Made by a program: the position numbers and the translations under genes. Below are positions 1 through 6,165 of a DNA stretch of 8,995 bases, piece after piece. A model generated the notes under the pieces. The model searched no databases and was not told where the DNA came from. It saw only the letters and a program-made list of their open reading frames with translations. Every line of letters starts with the position of its first letter. Within the stretch, counting starts at the first letter, position 1. Source of the stretch: Deltaproteobacteria bacterium. GTDB lineage: Bacteria > Myxococcota_A > UBA796 > GCA-2862545. The DNA lies in assembly GCA_019307545.1 (NCBI GenBank), contig JAFDJI010000113.1:1-8995 (forward strand), given 5' to 3'.

Positions 1-2
1 GG

Positions 3-1301
3 GTGTCGTACCAGAACGTGTTCGACGGCGCCCACAAGGTGCTCGACTGGCTCGACGGCGATGCCTACGACGACCGGGGGGTGGTCGACCTGGAGCAGTT
101 CCTCCTGTCGCAGTCGGTCCCACAGATCATCCGCCACGTGCGCATCCTGCACCGCGCCACCACCGAGTACGACACCAAGGTCTACGTGAAGGTGGGCACC
201 ACCGGCACCGGCGGGATGGGGCTGAACATCCCCTACACCCACTCCGAGGACAAGCCCTCCAAGGTGCTGCTGGCCAAGAACGAGGCGGCCTTGGGGCACA
301 CCGGGCTGCTGTTCCTGCTCGCGCGCACCCCCGACGCTCCCATCGTCAAGGAGGTCAAGCCGGCGGCCATGATCGGCTACAAGGCCGTGAAGACCGTCCC
401 GGCCGGAGATCGCCACGGCAACAGCCACCTCTACCTGCCCCGTGCGGTCCCGGTGAAGGGCACCCTGGTCCTCTCCGAGGAAGCCAAGGACTACGACCGT
501 GCCGGAGAGTTGGTGGTGAGCGTGGTGGACACCGGGGAGAACGGGGTGTTCACCCGCGGCGAGTTCGCCGCGATCACCGCGCTGGGGCAGATGGAGTACA
601 TCACCCCCGAGGAGATCGCCCAGGTGGTGGTGCTGGAGATCCGCGGCGCCAACACCGGGCAGGACGTGATCTCGGCGCTCGACGGAGCCGTGCTCAACCC
701 ATCGTACAAGGCCGGGCTGGTGCGCTCGGTGGCCCTGAGCGACCTCAAGCACGCCGAAGAGAACACCGAGCTGCCCAGCGTGGCGCTCGGTCGGCTCGGC
801 CCGCCCGAGCTCTCCAAGCTGCTCTTCGAGGCACAGCTCCTCAAGGAGTGCTTCGGCAGCCTCACCGGGATCCTGGAGTCCGACGGCCGCCGCCGCGAGC
901 CGGAGGATCTCTCCCGCATCGTCTCGGAGCATCTTCCCAACAGCCCCGTGCTGCGCATGGCTCAGAGTATCGGCATCCCGATCCTCAGCGCGGACAGCAC
1001 GACCCTGCTGCGTGGTCCGCGCATCAACGTGCCCGAGGTGCCCGGCCACGAGCGAGCGGTGTCCATGGACGACCCGCAGGACGTCGAGCGATGGGCGAAG
1101 AAGGGGTGGATCGACCTGCACCCGATCAGCATGGGCCGGTGGCTGAGCCGGGTAGAGAAGATGGTGAAGGCGCGCATCGAGCTGCGCGCGACCGGCTCGG
1201 CAGCGGCCTCGACGCGCTCCTACCTCCCCACCGAGTTCGAGATCGGGGAGGTGGTCGCGTGGATCTTCAACAACGAGATGGGTGGCTGCCGGCTCAAGTA
1301 G
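3..1301 (+). CDS. Probable short-chain-dehydrogenase-like protein, C-terminal part (5' truncated by window edge)
   Basis: The reading frame is open at the left edge. The GTG at position 3 is only the first codon available and probably lies inside a longer gene. The 432 visible residues are soluble, with no signal peptide or membrane segment. A glycine-rich conserved block at residues 65-82 (GTTGTGGMGLNIPYTHSE) is followed by a Ser/Lys/Ala-rich helix (SKVLLAKNEAALGHTGLL, 86-103) that resembles the catalytic Y-x3-K region of short-chain dehydrogenases. From memory, proteins with this block are annotated as short-chain or KR-domain dehydrogenases of about 550-600 residues whose N-terminal part is a nucleotide-binding Rossmann fold. 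That part would lie outside the window, so cofactor binding cannot be confirmed. Substrate is unknown. It sits 17 nt upstream of an aconitase-like gene and is probably co-transcribed with it, so a role in carboxylic-acid metabolism is possible but unproven. Confidence 0.5.
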   Translation: MSYQNVFDGAHKVLDWLDGDAYDDRGVVDLEQFLLSQSVPQIIRHVRILHRATTEYDTKVYVKVGTTGTGGMGLNIPYTHSEDKPSKVLLAKNEAALGHTGLLFLLARTPDAPIVKEVKPAAMIGYKAVKTVPAGDRHGNSHLYLPRAVPVKGTLVLSEEAKDYDRAGELVVSVVDTGENGVFTRGEFAAITALGQMEYITPEEIAQVVVLEIRGANTGQDVISALDGAVLNPSYKAGLVRSVALSDLKHAEENTELPSVALGRLGPPELSKLLFEAQLLKECFGSLTGILESDGRRREPEDLSRIVSEHLPNSPVLRMAQSIGIPILSADSTTLLRGPRINVPEVPGHERAVSMDDPQDVERWAKKGWIDLHPISMGRWLSRVEKMVKARIELRATGSAAASTRSYLPTEFEIGEVVAWIFNNEMGGCRLK

Positions 1302-1308
1302 CCAGCGC

Positions 1309-1314
1309 GGGAGG
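1309..1314 (+). promoter_or_regulatory. Shine-Dalgarno sequence GGGAGG that points to a CTG start
   Basis: GGGAGG lies in the 17-nt gap after the preceding stop codon (1299-1301) and ends 4 nt before an in-frame CTG at 1319. No ATG, GTG or TTG occurs in this frame between the upstream stop and the first conserved residues of the aconitase-like protein, so this site decides the start call. A rival site is GGGGAGG at 1245-1251, 7 nt before an in-frame GTG at 1259 inside the upstream gene. Confidence 0.6.
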
Positions 1315-1318
1315 TCCC

Positions 1319-3241
1319 CTGAAGCTCCAAGGCCGAATCCTACACCTGGTCGACGACCCGAAAGCACTCCACGCGCAGTTCCACGGCACACAGGCGGTCG
1401 GCGGGGAGGCCTCGTACACCTACGGGGTGAACACCGACGCGATGATCTCGGGCCAGGCCTGCACCCTCGGATACACCCCGGAGGTCCTGGGGCCGCACTT
1501 CCTGGAGGATTTCAAGGAGGTGGTGGGCGAGGACCAGGTACGCACCGGCGGTTTCCAGGTCATCGTCGGTGGTCACGCCTACGGAAGCGGCTCGTCGAGA
1601 GAGGTCGCGGTGGTCGCCCACCAAGGCGCCGGGATCGAGCTGGTGGTGGCCGACTCGTTCCAGCGCATCTTCCAGGATAACATGGTGTACGCCGGGATGC
1701 CGTTCACTTCCGACCGCACGGTGCTCGAGCGGCTCGGAGCCGGCGAGGACCTCGATCTCACCGCACTGAGCGACGCTCTTCCGCCCTTCTTCCGCGCCGT
1801 GGCCCGGGAAGGGGGGCTGATGCAATACGGCACCAAGCTGTTGGGGGGAGCGCTGAGCCCCACCTACGCGGTGGACCCACCGCTGGTGCCCATGAACATC
1901 GCCGAGAAGATCATCGCCCGGCGCACATGGCGCGGCCCCGGAGCCGAGGACGGAATCGCCGCGGTGCGCCCGGGAGACCAGGTCCTGGCACGCACCGGCT
2001 TCCGCGGCATGCACGAGTACACCGCCGGGATGGTGGTGAGCCTGTACCAACAGGAGTGGGGCAGCGCCCCCATGCACCGGCCGGAGTTGGTGGCGGCCTT
2101 CGAGGACCACTTCGTCCTCCTCGGTGACGACACGGTTCCGGAGAGCGTCAAGGGCGCACGGCTCGCACCGGCGATGCGGCTCACCGAGGAGATGGTGCAG
2201 GCGTGCGAGGAGAACGGCATCCGCCTCCACGGCCCGGGACGGCCCCTGCCCCCGGGGGTGTGCCACCGGATCGTGGTGGAGGACTACGCCCTGCCGGGAG
2301 ATGTCGTCATCCTCACCGACTCCCACAGTCCCACCGCCGGAGTGCTCAATGCCTTCGCCTTCGGGGTGGGGTCTACCGCGATGGCCTTTGCCCTGCGCAC
2401 CGGGCTGATCCCGGTGACAGTGCCGAAGAGCGTCCGGGTCGAGGTACATGGCAATGCCCATGGCGTGCTCTCCCCGAAGGACCTCATCCTGCACCTCATC
2501 GGCGACCCCTGGTTCCGCGAGGAGCACTGGCGCGAACAGCCCACGGACACCTGCATCATCGAGTTTGGGGGCCCGGCGCTGACCCAATGGAACGTGGACG
2601 AGTTGTCGGTGCTCACCAACATGACCGTGGAAGGCGGGCTCATGACCGGGCTGGTGGAGCCTTGCGTGCCGATCGTCGACTTCCTGCAGGAGCAACGAGG
2701 GATCGACGTCACCCACCGACTCGTCGCCCCCGACCCGGGCGCCACGTACGCCCGGGTGATGCGGGTGGACCTGGACGAGGTGCCGCTCACCATCGCCACC
2801 CCGGGGGACTCGCGCAACCGGGCGCCCTTGGATGCCCATGCCGGAACGCCGATCCACAACGTAGTGATCGCGTCCTGCACCGGCGGGTCTCTCGCAGACC
2901 TGCGCACCGCCGCCGCGGTCGTCCGCGGGAGAACCATCGCCGAGGGGGTGCGGCTCACGGTCACCCCCTCCTCCCACCAGGTGGCGAGGGCCGCCCGGGA
3001 AGAGGGGCTCCTGGCGCTCTTCCGGGAGGTGGGGGCCGTCGTCTCGGAGCCCGGCTGCGGCTCCTGCATCGGCAACGGGCCGGGTATTCCCCTTCCCGGC
3101 GAAACCACCGCATCTACCACCAACCGGAACTTCGCGCGGCGCATGGGGGGCCCGGGGCCGGTCTACCTGGTGTCCCCCGCCGTCGCGGCCGCCACGGCGG
3201 TGACCGGCAGACTTACCGACCCCCGCACCCTGGAACCCTGA
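1319..3241 (+). CDS. Swivel-first aconitase-superfamily hydro-lyase (single chain), probable CTG start
   Basis: A 640-residue [4Fe-4S] hydro-lyase of unknown substrate. Residues 1 to about 185 form the swivel (LeuD-like) domain: VNTDAMI at 37-43 and the substrate-carboxylate loop GSGSSRE at 89-95. After a linker starting near 190 comes the catalytic (LeuC-like) part: MHEYT with His232, His316, DSHSPTAG with Asp334-Ser335-His336, Cys520 (ASCTGG), Cys580 and Cys583 (EPGCGSCIGNGPG), and NRNFARR at 602-608. The three cluster cysteines and the Ser/Arg loop are intact. Domain order is the reverse of AcnA or mitochondrial aconitase. This matches a family seen in other bacteria, usually named 'aconitase family protein' or '3-isopropylmalate dehydratase', with a similar N-terminal GRIL start. 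The CTG start makes the protein begin exactly there. GTG 1259 would add 20 residues overlapping the upstream gene. It may act on citrate, isopropylmalate, methylcitrate or another 2-hydroxy acid; the sequence does not say which. Confidence 0.85.
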   Translation: MKLQGRILHLVDDPKALHAQFHGTQAVGGEASYTYGVNTDAMISGQACTLGYTPEVLGPHFLEDFKEVVGEDQVRTGGFQVIVGGHAYGSGSSREVAVVAHQGAGIELVVADSFQRIFQDNMVYAGMPFTSDRTVLERLGAGEDLDLTALSDALPPFFRAVAREGGLMQYGTKLLGGALSPTYAVDPPLVPMNIAEKIIARRTWRGPGAEDGIAAVRPGDQVLARTGFRGMHEYTAGMVVSLYQQEWGSAPMHRPELVAAFEDHFVLLGDDTVPESVKGARLAPAMRLTEEMVQACEENGIRLHGPGRPLPPGVCHRIVVEDYALPGDVVILTDSHSPTAGVLNAFAFGVGSTAMAFALRTGLIPVTVPKSVRVEVHGNAHGVLSPKDLILHLIGDPWFREEHWREQPTDTCIIEFGGPALTQWNVDELSVLTNMTVEGGLMTGLVEPCVPIVDFLQEQRGIDVTHRLVAPDPGATYARVMRVDLDEVPLTIATPGDSRNRAPLDAHAGTPIHNVVIASCTGGSLADLRTAAAVVRGRTIAEGVRLTVTPSSHQVARAAREEGLLALFREVGAVVSEPGCGSCIGNGPGIPLPGETTASTTNRNFARRMGGPGPVYLVSPAVAAATAVTGRLTDPRTLEP

Positions 3242-4023
3242 TGCGCGTCGCCACCTGGAACGTGAACTCCCTTCGCGTCCGTCTCCCCCACCTCCAACGG
3301 TGGGTGGAGGCCGCACACCCCGACGTGGTGTGCCTGCAAGAGACCAAGGTGGTCGACGACAAGTTCCCGGTGCAGGCACTGCAGGCGCTGGGGTTCCCCC
3401 ACCTCGCGTTCTCGGGAGAGAAGACCTACAACGGGGTGGCCATCCTCTCGAGGCACCCGCTGCACGAGGTGCAAAAGGGGTTCTCCACCCCGCCACTGGA
3501 TGTCCAGCACCGGATGATCGCGGCCACCGTGGAGGGGATCCGGGTCATCGACTGCTACGTGCCCGTGGGCCAGAAGGTGGGTTCACCGAAGTTCACCTAC
3601 AAGCTCGCCTGGCTGTCGCGACTCAAGCAGGAAGCCCGCGCGGCCGTCGCCAGCGGCGACACCGTTGTGTGCGGCGACCTGAACGTCGCCCTCGACGACC
3701 TTGACGTCTGGGACCCCTTCGAGTGGGAGGGCCGCATCCTGTTCCACCCAAACGAGCGCGAGGCCCTGCGGCGGGTGCTTGCGGTGGGACTGGTCGATGC
3801 CTACCGGCAGGTACACCCCAGGGGAACCGACTACTCGTGGTGGGACTACCGGCAACGCGCCTGGAGCTTCAACCATGGCCTACGCATCGACCATGTCCTG
3901 GTGAGCAGTTCCCTCTCCCCGCGGGTGCGGGACGTGACCGTGTGGCGAGAGACCCGTGGATGGGACGAACCCGCCAAGCCGTCGGACCACTGCCCCGTCA
4001 CCGTCGACCTGGAAGGCCCCTGA
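3241..4023 (+). CDS. xth: Exodeoxyribonuclease III / AP endonuclease
   Basis: A 260-residue protein of normal ExoIII length. It would cleave the backbone 5' of abasic sites and remove 3' blocking groups in base excision repair, with Mg2+, in the cytoplasm. All catalytic residues of the exonuclease-endonuclease-phosphatase fold are visible: Asn7 (TWNVNS), Glu34 (LQETK), Tyr106 (DCYVPVG), Asp146 and Asn148 (GDLNVA), Asp217 (RIDHVL), and Asp249-His250 (PSDHCPV). The Tyr at 106 and the YSWWDYR motif at 198-204 place it in the ExoIII branch rather than with phosphatases. ATG at 3241 overlaps the preceding TGA by one base (TGATG), with a weak GGAA 5 nt upstream, so translation is probably coupled to the aconitase-like gene. 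Nothing is truncated or missing. Confidence 0.96.
   Translation: MRVATWNVNSLRVRLPHLQRWVEAAHPDVVCLQETKVVDDKFPVQALQALGFPHLAFSGEKTYNGVAILSRHPLHEVQKGFSTPPLDVQHRMIAATVEGIRVIDCYVPVGQKVGSPKFTYKLAWLSRLKQEARAAVASGDTVVCGDLNVALDDLDVWDPFEWEGRILFHPNEREALRRVLAVGLVDAYRQVHPRGTDYSWWDYRQRAWSFNHGLRIDHVLVSSSLSPRVRDVTVWRETRGWDEPAKPSDHCPVTVDLEGP
4011..4016 (+). promoter_or_regulatory. Shine-Dalgarno sequence GGAAGG before a second CTG start
   Basis: GGAAGG lies in the last codons of the exonuclease III gene and ends 3 nt before an in-frame CTG at 4020. That CTG overlaps the exonuclease stop as CTGA, analogous to the usual ATGA coupling. The next standard in-frame start downstream, GTG at 4062, has no clear purine-rich sequence before it. 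An in-frame ATG at 3960 would need a 64-nt overlap with the exonuclease gene. Confidence 0.5.
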
Positions 4024-4868
4024 TCCCGCACCGCGTCACCGTCGCCCCGCTTCCGGTCTGGGTGGCGCACGAGCGCCTGCTCGGACCCGGGGAGTGGGAG
4101 GTGGCGCCCGTGGACGGCGGGCTCAGCGCGGTGGGAACGCTGGCCATGGAGGCCGCCGCCGATCTGGCGGCGCGGCTGCGCGGCGTCGGCCTGGGCGGGC
4201 GGCCGCTGGGGGTGGAGGTGACCCCGAAACTGAAGCGAGGGGCGGTCCGGGCGGCGCGCACCGCAGATGCTCGGCGGCGGCGGGACACCACCCCGGGATT
4301 CACCAGACCCGGCGCACGCACCGACCCGGAAGGCAAGGTGTCCCTCACCCCCGAAGCGCTGGCGCTGGAGATCGGCCAGCGGTGGCGCGGCCAGCGGGTG
4401 ATCGACGCGGGCTGCGGCGTGGGCGGCAACACCATCGGCTTCGCACGGGCGGGGTGCGCCGTGACCGCCATCGAGCAAGACCCGCACCGGTTGGCCCTGG
4501 CGCGCCACAACGCGCGCATCTACGGCGTCGAGGAGCGGATTCGGTTCCTGAACGGCGATGCACGGCGGGTGGTGCCGACCCTGGAGGCGGACATGCTCTT
4601 CGTGGACCCGCCCTGGGGCGTCGATTGGGACCGGAGCCACACCGCCGTCGCCGACCTGCCCCTGCTCGAGGACATCCTCGAGGTGTTCCATGGCAGCGGC
4701 CGATTCGGGTACCTGGTGGCGAAGGTCCCCCCCTCCTTCGATCCGGACATCATCGCTGGGGCCGTCGCGCGAGCGGTGTTCGGAGAAGCCCCCGGCGACT
4801 ATCGACGCGTGAAGTTCGTGCTGCTGGAGATGCAGCTGTCGGTCACCGCGGTGACAACGCCCCGATAG
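4020..4868 (+). CDS. TGS1-like SAM-dependent methyltransferase (RNA cap guanine-N2 methyltransferase fold)
   Basis: A class I Rossmann methyltransferase of 282 residues from the proposed CTG. The segment DPEGKVSLTPEALA (102-115) matches the characteristic D-x-E-G-x-x-S-x-T-P entry of eukaryotic trimethylguanosine synthase. It is followed by SAM motif I (VIDAGCGVGGNTI, 127-139), acidic Glu152, a conserved helix ALARHNARIYGV (159-170), NGD at 178-180 and catalytic DPPWG (196-200). In TGS1 the Trp of this motif stacks on the methylated guanine; here it is kept. The first 95 residues do not resemble anything I recognise and end in an Arg/Lys-rich stretch (72-88) that could contact nucleic acid. 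The substrate is probably RNA, with rRNA or tRNA guanine N2 as one option; this is inferred. The start is uncertain: CTG 4020, GTG 4062 (268 residues) or ATG 3960. It is coupled to exonuclease III by the CTGA overlap if CTG is used. Confidence 0.8.
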   Translation: MIPHRVTVAPLPVWVAHERLLGPGEWEVAPVDGGLSAVGTLAMEAAADLAARLRGVGLGGRPLGVEVTPKLKRGAVRAARTADARRRRDTTPGFTRPGARTDPEGKVSLTPEALALEIGQRWRGQRVIDAGCGVGGNTIGFARAGCAVTAIEQDPHRLALARHNARIYGVEERIRFLNGDARRVVPTLEADMLFVDPPWGVDWDRSHTAVADLPLLEDILEVFHGSGRFGYLVAKVPPSFDPDIIAGAVARAVFGEAPGDYRRVKFVLLEMQLSVTAVTTPR

Positions 4869-4880
4869 CGCACGTCGCGT
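4869..4880. other. 12-nt convergent intergenic gap
   Basis: Only 12 nt separate the stop codons of the two converging clusters. The best inverted repeat nearby is a 5-bp arm pair, CCGAT at 4862-4866 and ATCGG at 4886-4890, with a 3-bp inner pairing GCG/CGC at 4868-4878. No U-tract follows on either strand, so I do not call an intrinsic terminator. Rho-dependent or collision-based termination would be needed. Confidence 0.6.
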
Positions 4881-6152
4881 TCAGGATCGGCGGCGACGGG
4901 GAATGAGGAGAGCCAGCAGGATTGCCGCCCAGCCGAGGCCTCCGGTGCCACTGGAACAGCCGCACCGCGTCTCGGTCGCCAGGCTCACCATCTCGTCGTC
5001 TTCCGACTCTGGCAACACCCCGGTGCCGAGCAGCGGGATCTCCAGGCTGGGGCGGAGCGGGTCGTTGCTGGTGAGGGTGAGCAGCGCGGTGTGGGCGCCC
5101 TCCTCCAGGGGAGTGAAGCTCACCACCACCCCGTCGGTAAGGCTCTCCTGCGCATAGAAGGCCTCCGGGAAGACCGCGAACACCTCGTCACCGGAGACCG
5201 CAGCCGTCCCCTCCAGGTCGAGGAGTCCGAAGTTCTCGAGGGCCACTTCGAGGTTCACGGTGTTGCCGACCAACACCTCCCCGAAGTCGTAGTTCGCCAG
5301 GTCCAGGCCCAGGGAGGGCAGCGGGTGCGTGTAGTCGGCCGGGACGAAGGCCCGCTCCTCCTCGACCTCGGTCAGGGGGATGGGGATTTCGAACGACACC
5401 AACTGCAGGCAGCCGATCACCGGCGCGCAAACCTCGACCTCGGGCACGATCACCAGGTCGAACCCGGCGTCCAGCCAACCGTAGTAGGTGGAGGTAAGCG
5501 CGAGGAAGCCGGGGTCGTCCTCCGGAACCGGAAACAGGCCGAGGTCGGACTCCTTGCGGTACACCTGGTCGCCGGTCTCCACCCGCACCCCCGAGAGCAC
5601 GGCCCTCGCCGCGGGGTGCGCCGAGGCACGGAACACCAGGTTCACGCCCGTGAAGATGGACTGGGTGTACTCGAGGGGGCCGATCACCGCGCCCTCGGTG
5701 GTGAGGGTGATCAGCCGCACCGCGGATTCCTGGAGGAGCAGCCCGTCGAAGACCGCCTCGTCGACGAAGTCCACGCTCTCGGACCACACGTCGATTGCCA
5801 TCACGCCGACCCCGATGGCACTGAGGTCGACGATCACCTGCGCGGCGAGGTCCAGGTCGGTGACGAGCGCCATCCAGCCGCCTTCCGTCAACCCGACGAT
5901 CCCGTGGGTGAGCGGGTCGGGCCACCACAGGTCGCTCACCGCCTCCATCTCCGCGGTGTACCCACCGTTCGACTCTACGTAGAACCGGACCGCCAGTGGT
6001 CCCGTGGCCGGCAGCCGCCCGGTGTCGAACTCGAGGCCCTGGAAGATGTCCTCGGCGTCGGCGAACAGGAGGTCCTGACCTTCGGACTGCCCGGCCATTG
6101 CGGGGGTCGAGGCCATCAGAGCTACCGCGACGCCCGCCACGAACCGGTACAT
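4881..6152 (-). CDS. Exported protein with ASPM-SPD-2-Hydin (choice-of-anchor D) domain and MYXO-CTERM-like tail
   Basis: A 423-residue protein of unknown function. It has a signal peptide (MYRFVAGVAVALMASTPAMA, probable cleavage after Ala20). Next comes a long acidic, beta-rich region (21-280) with two cysteines, Cys242 and Cys248, that could form a disulfide. At about 284-378 is an Ig-like domain typical of ASPM-SPD-2-Hydin or 'choice-of-anchor D' proteins (YDFGEVLVGNTVNLEVALEN, later LTLTSNDPLRP and IPLLGTG). The tail has Cys397-Gly-Cys399, a Gly/Ser linker, a hydrophobic segment (about 406-417) and RRRR (419-422), which fits the MYXO-CTERM sorting signal, although the hydrophobic segment is short. 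It is therefore probably exported and held at the cell surface after C-terminal processing. ATG 6152 is preferred over the longer frame to 6257 because it gives a clean signal peptide and has GGAGG 8 nt upstream. It follows the upstream gene by 4 nt. Confidence 0.88.
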   Translation of the reverse strand: MYRFVAGVAVALMASTPAMAGQSEGQDLLFADAEDIFQGLEFDTGRLPATGPLAVRFYVESNGGYTAEMEAVSDLWWPDPLTHGIVGLTEGGWMALVTDLDLAAQVIVDLSAIGVGVMAIDVWSESVDFVDEAVFDGLLLQESAVRLITLTTEGAVIGPLEYTQSIFTGVNLVFRASAHPAARAVLSGVRVETGDQVYRKESDLGLFPVPEDDPGFLALTSTYYGWLDAGFDLVIVPEVEVCAPVIGCLQLVSFEIPIPLTEVEEERAFVPADYTHPLPSLGLDLANYDFGEVLVGNTVNLEVALENFGLLDLEGTAAVSGDEVFAVFPEAFYAQESLTDGVVVSFTPLEEGAHTALLTLTSNDPLRPSLEIPLLGTGVLPESEDDEMVSLATETRCGCSSGTGGLGWAAILLALLIPRRRRS

Positions 6153-6156
6153 GTGC

Positions 6157-6165
6157 CTATCCTCC
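6157..6165 (-). promoter_or_regulatory. Shine-Dalgarno sequence overlapping the upstream stop codon
   Basis: On the minus strand GGAGG (6165-6161) is followed by the TAG stop of the DUF1963-like gene (6159-6157), and the ATG of the exported-protein gene lies at 6152-6150. Spacing from GGAGG to ATG is 8 nt. The site lies inside the end of the upstream coding sequence, so ribosomes ending that gene are well placed to restart. It decides ATG 6152 as the start. Confidence 0.75.

Noticed and set aside
848..1318. Upstream extension of the aconitase-like frame into the preceding gene
   Set aside because: The translation is Arg/Pro/His-rich and unconserved and overlaps well-supported coding sequence in another frame. 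The protein family begins at the residues encoded from about 1319.
1340..3496. A 718-codon open frame on the minus strand opposite the aconitase-like and exonuclease genes
   Set aside because: Its product is low-complexity, rich in Arg, Gly, His and Pro, with no recognisable domain. Both genes on the other strand have intact catalytic motifs. Long antisense frames like this are expected in very GC-rich coding DNA.
4720..4740. Perfect 6-bp inverted repeat (CGAAGG and CCTTCG) around a run of seven C
   Set aside because: It lies inside the methyltransferase gene, encodes ordinary residues (Lys-Val-Pro-Pro-Ser-Phe) and has no U-tract. The C run does not disrupt the frame, so neither a terminator nor programmed slippage is supported.
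4862..4890. Possible bidirectional terminator between the convergent genes
   Set aside because: The arms are only 5 bp with a 19-nt loop, and there is no T-run on either strand.
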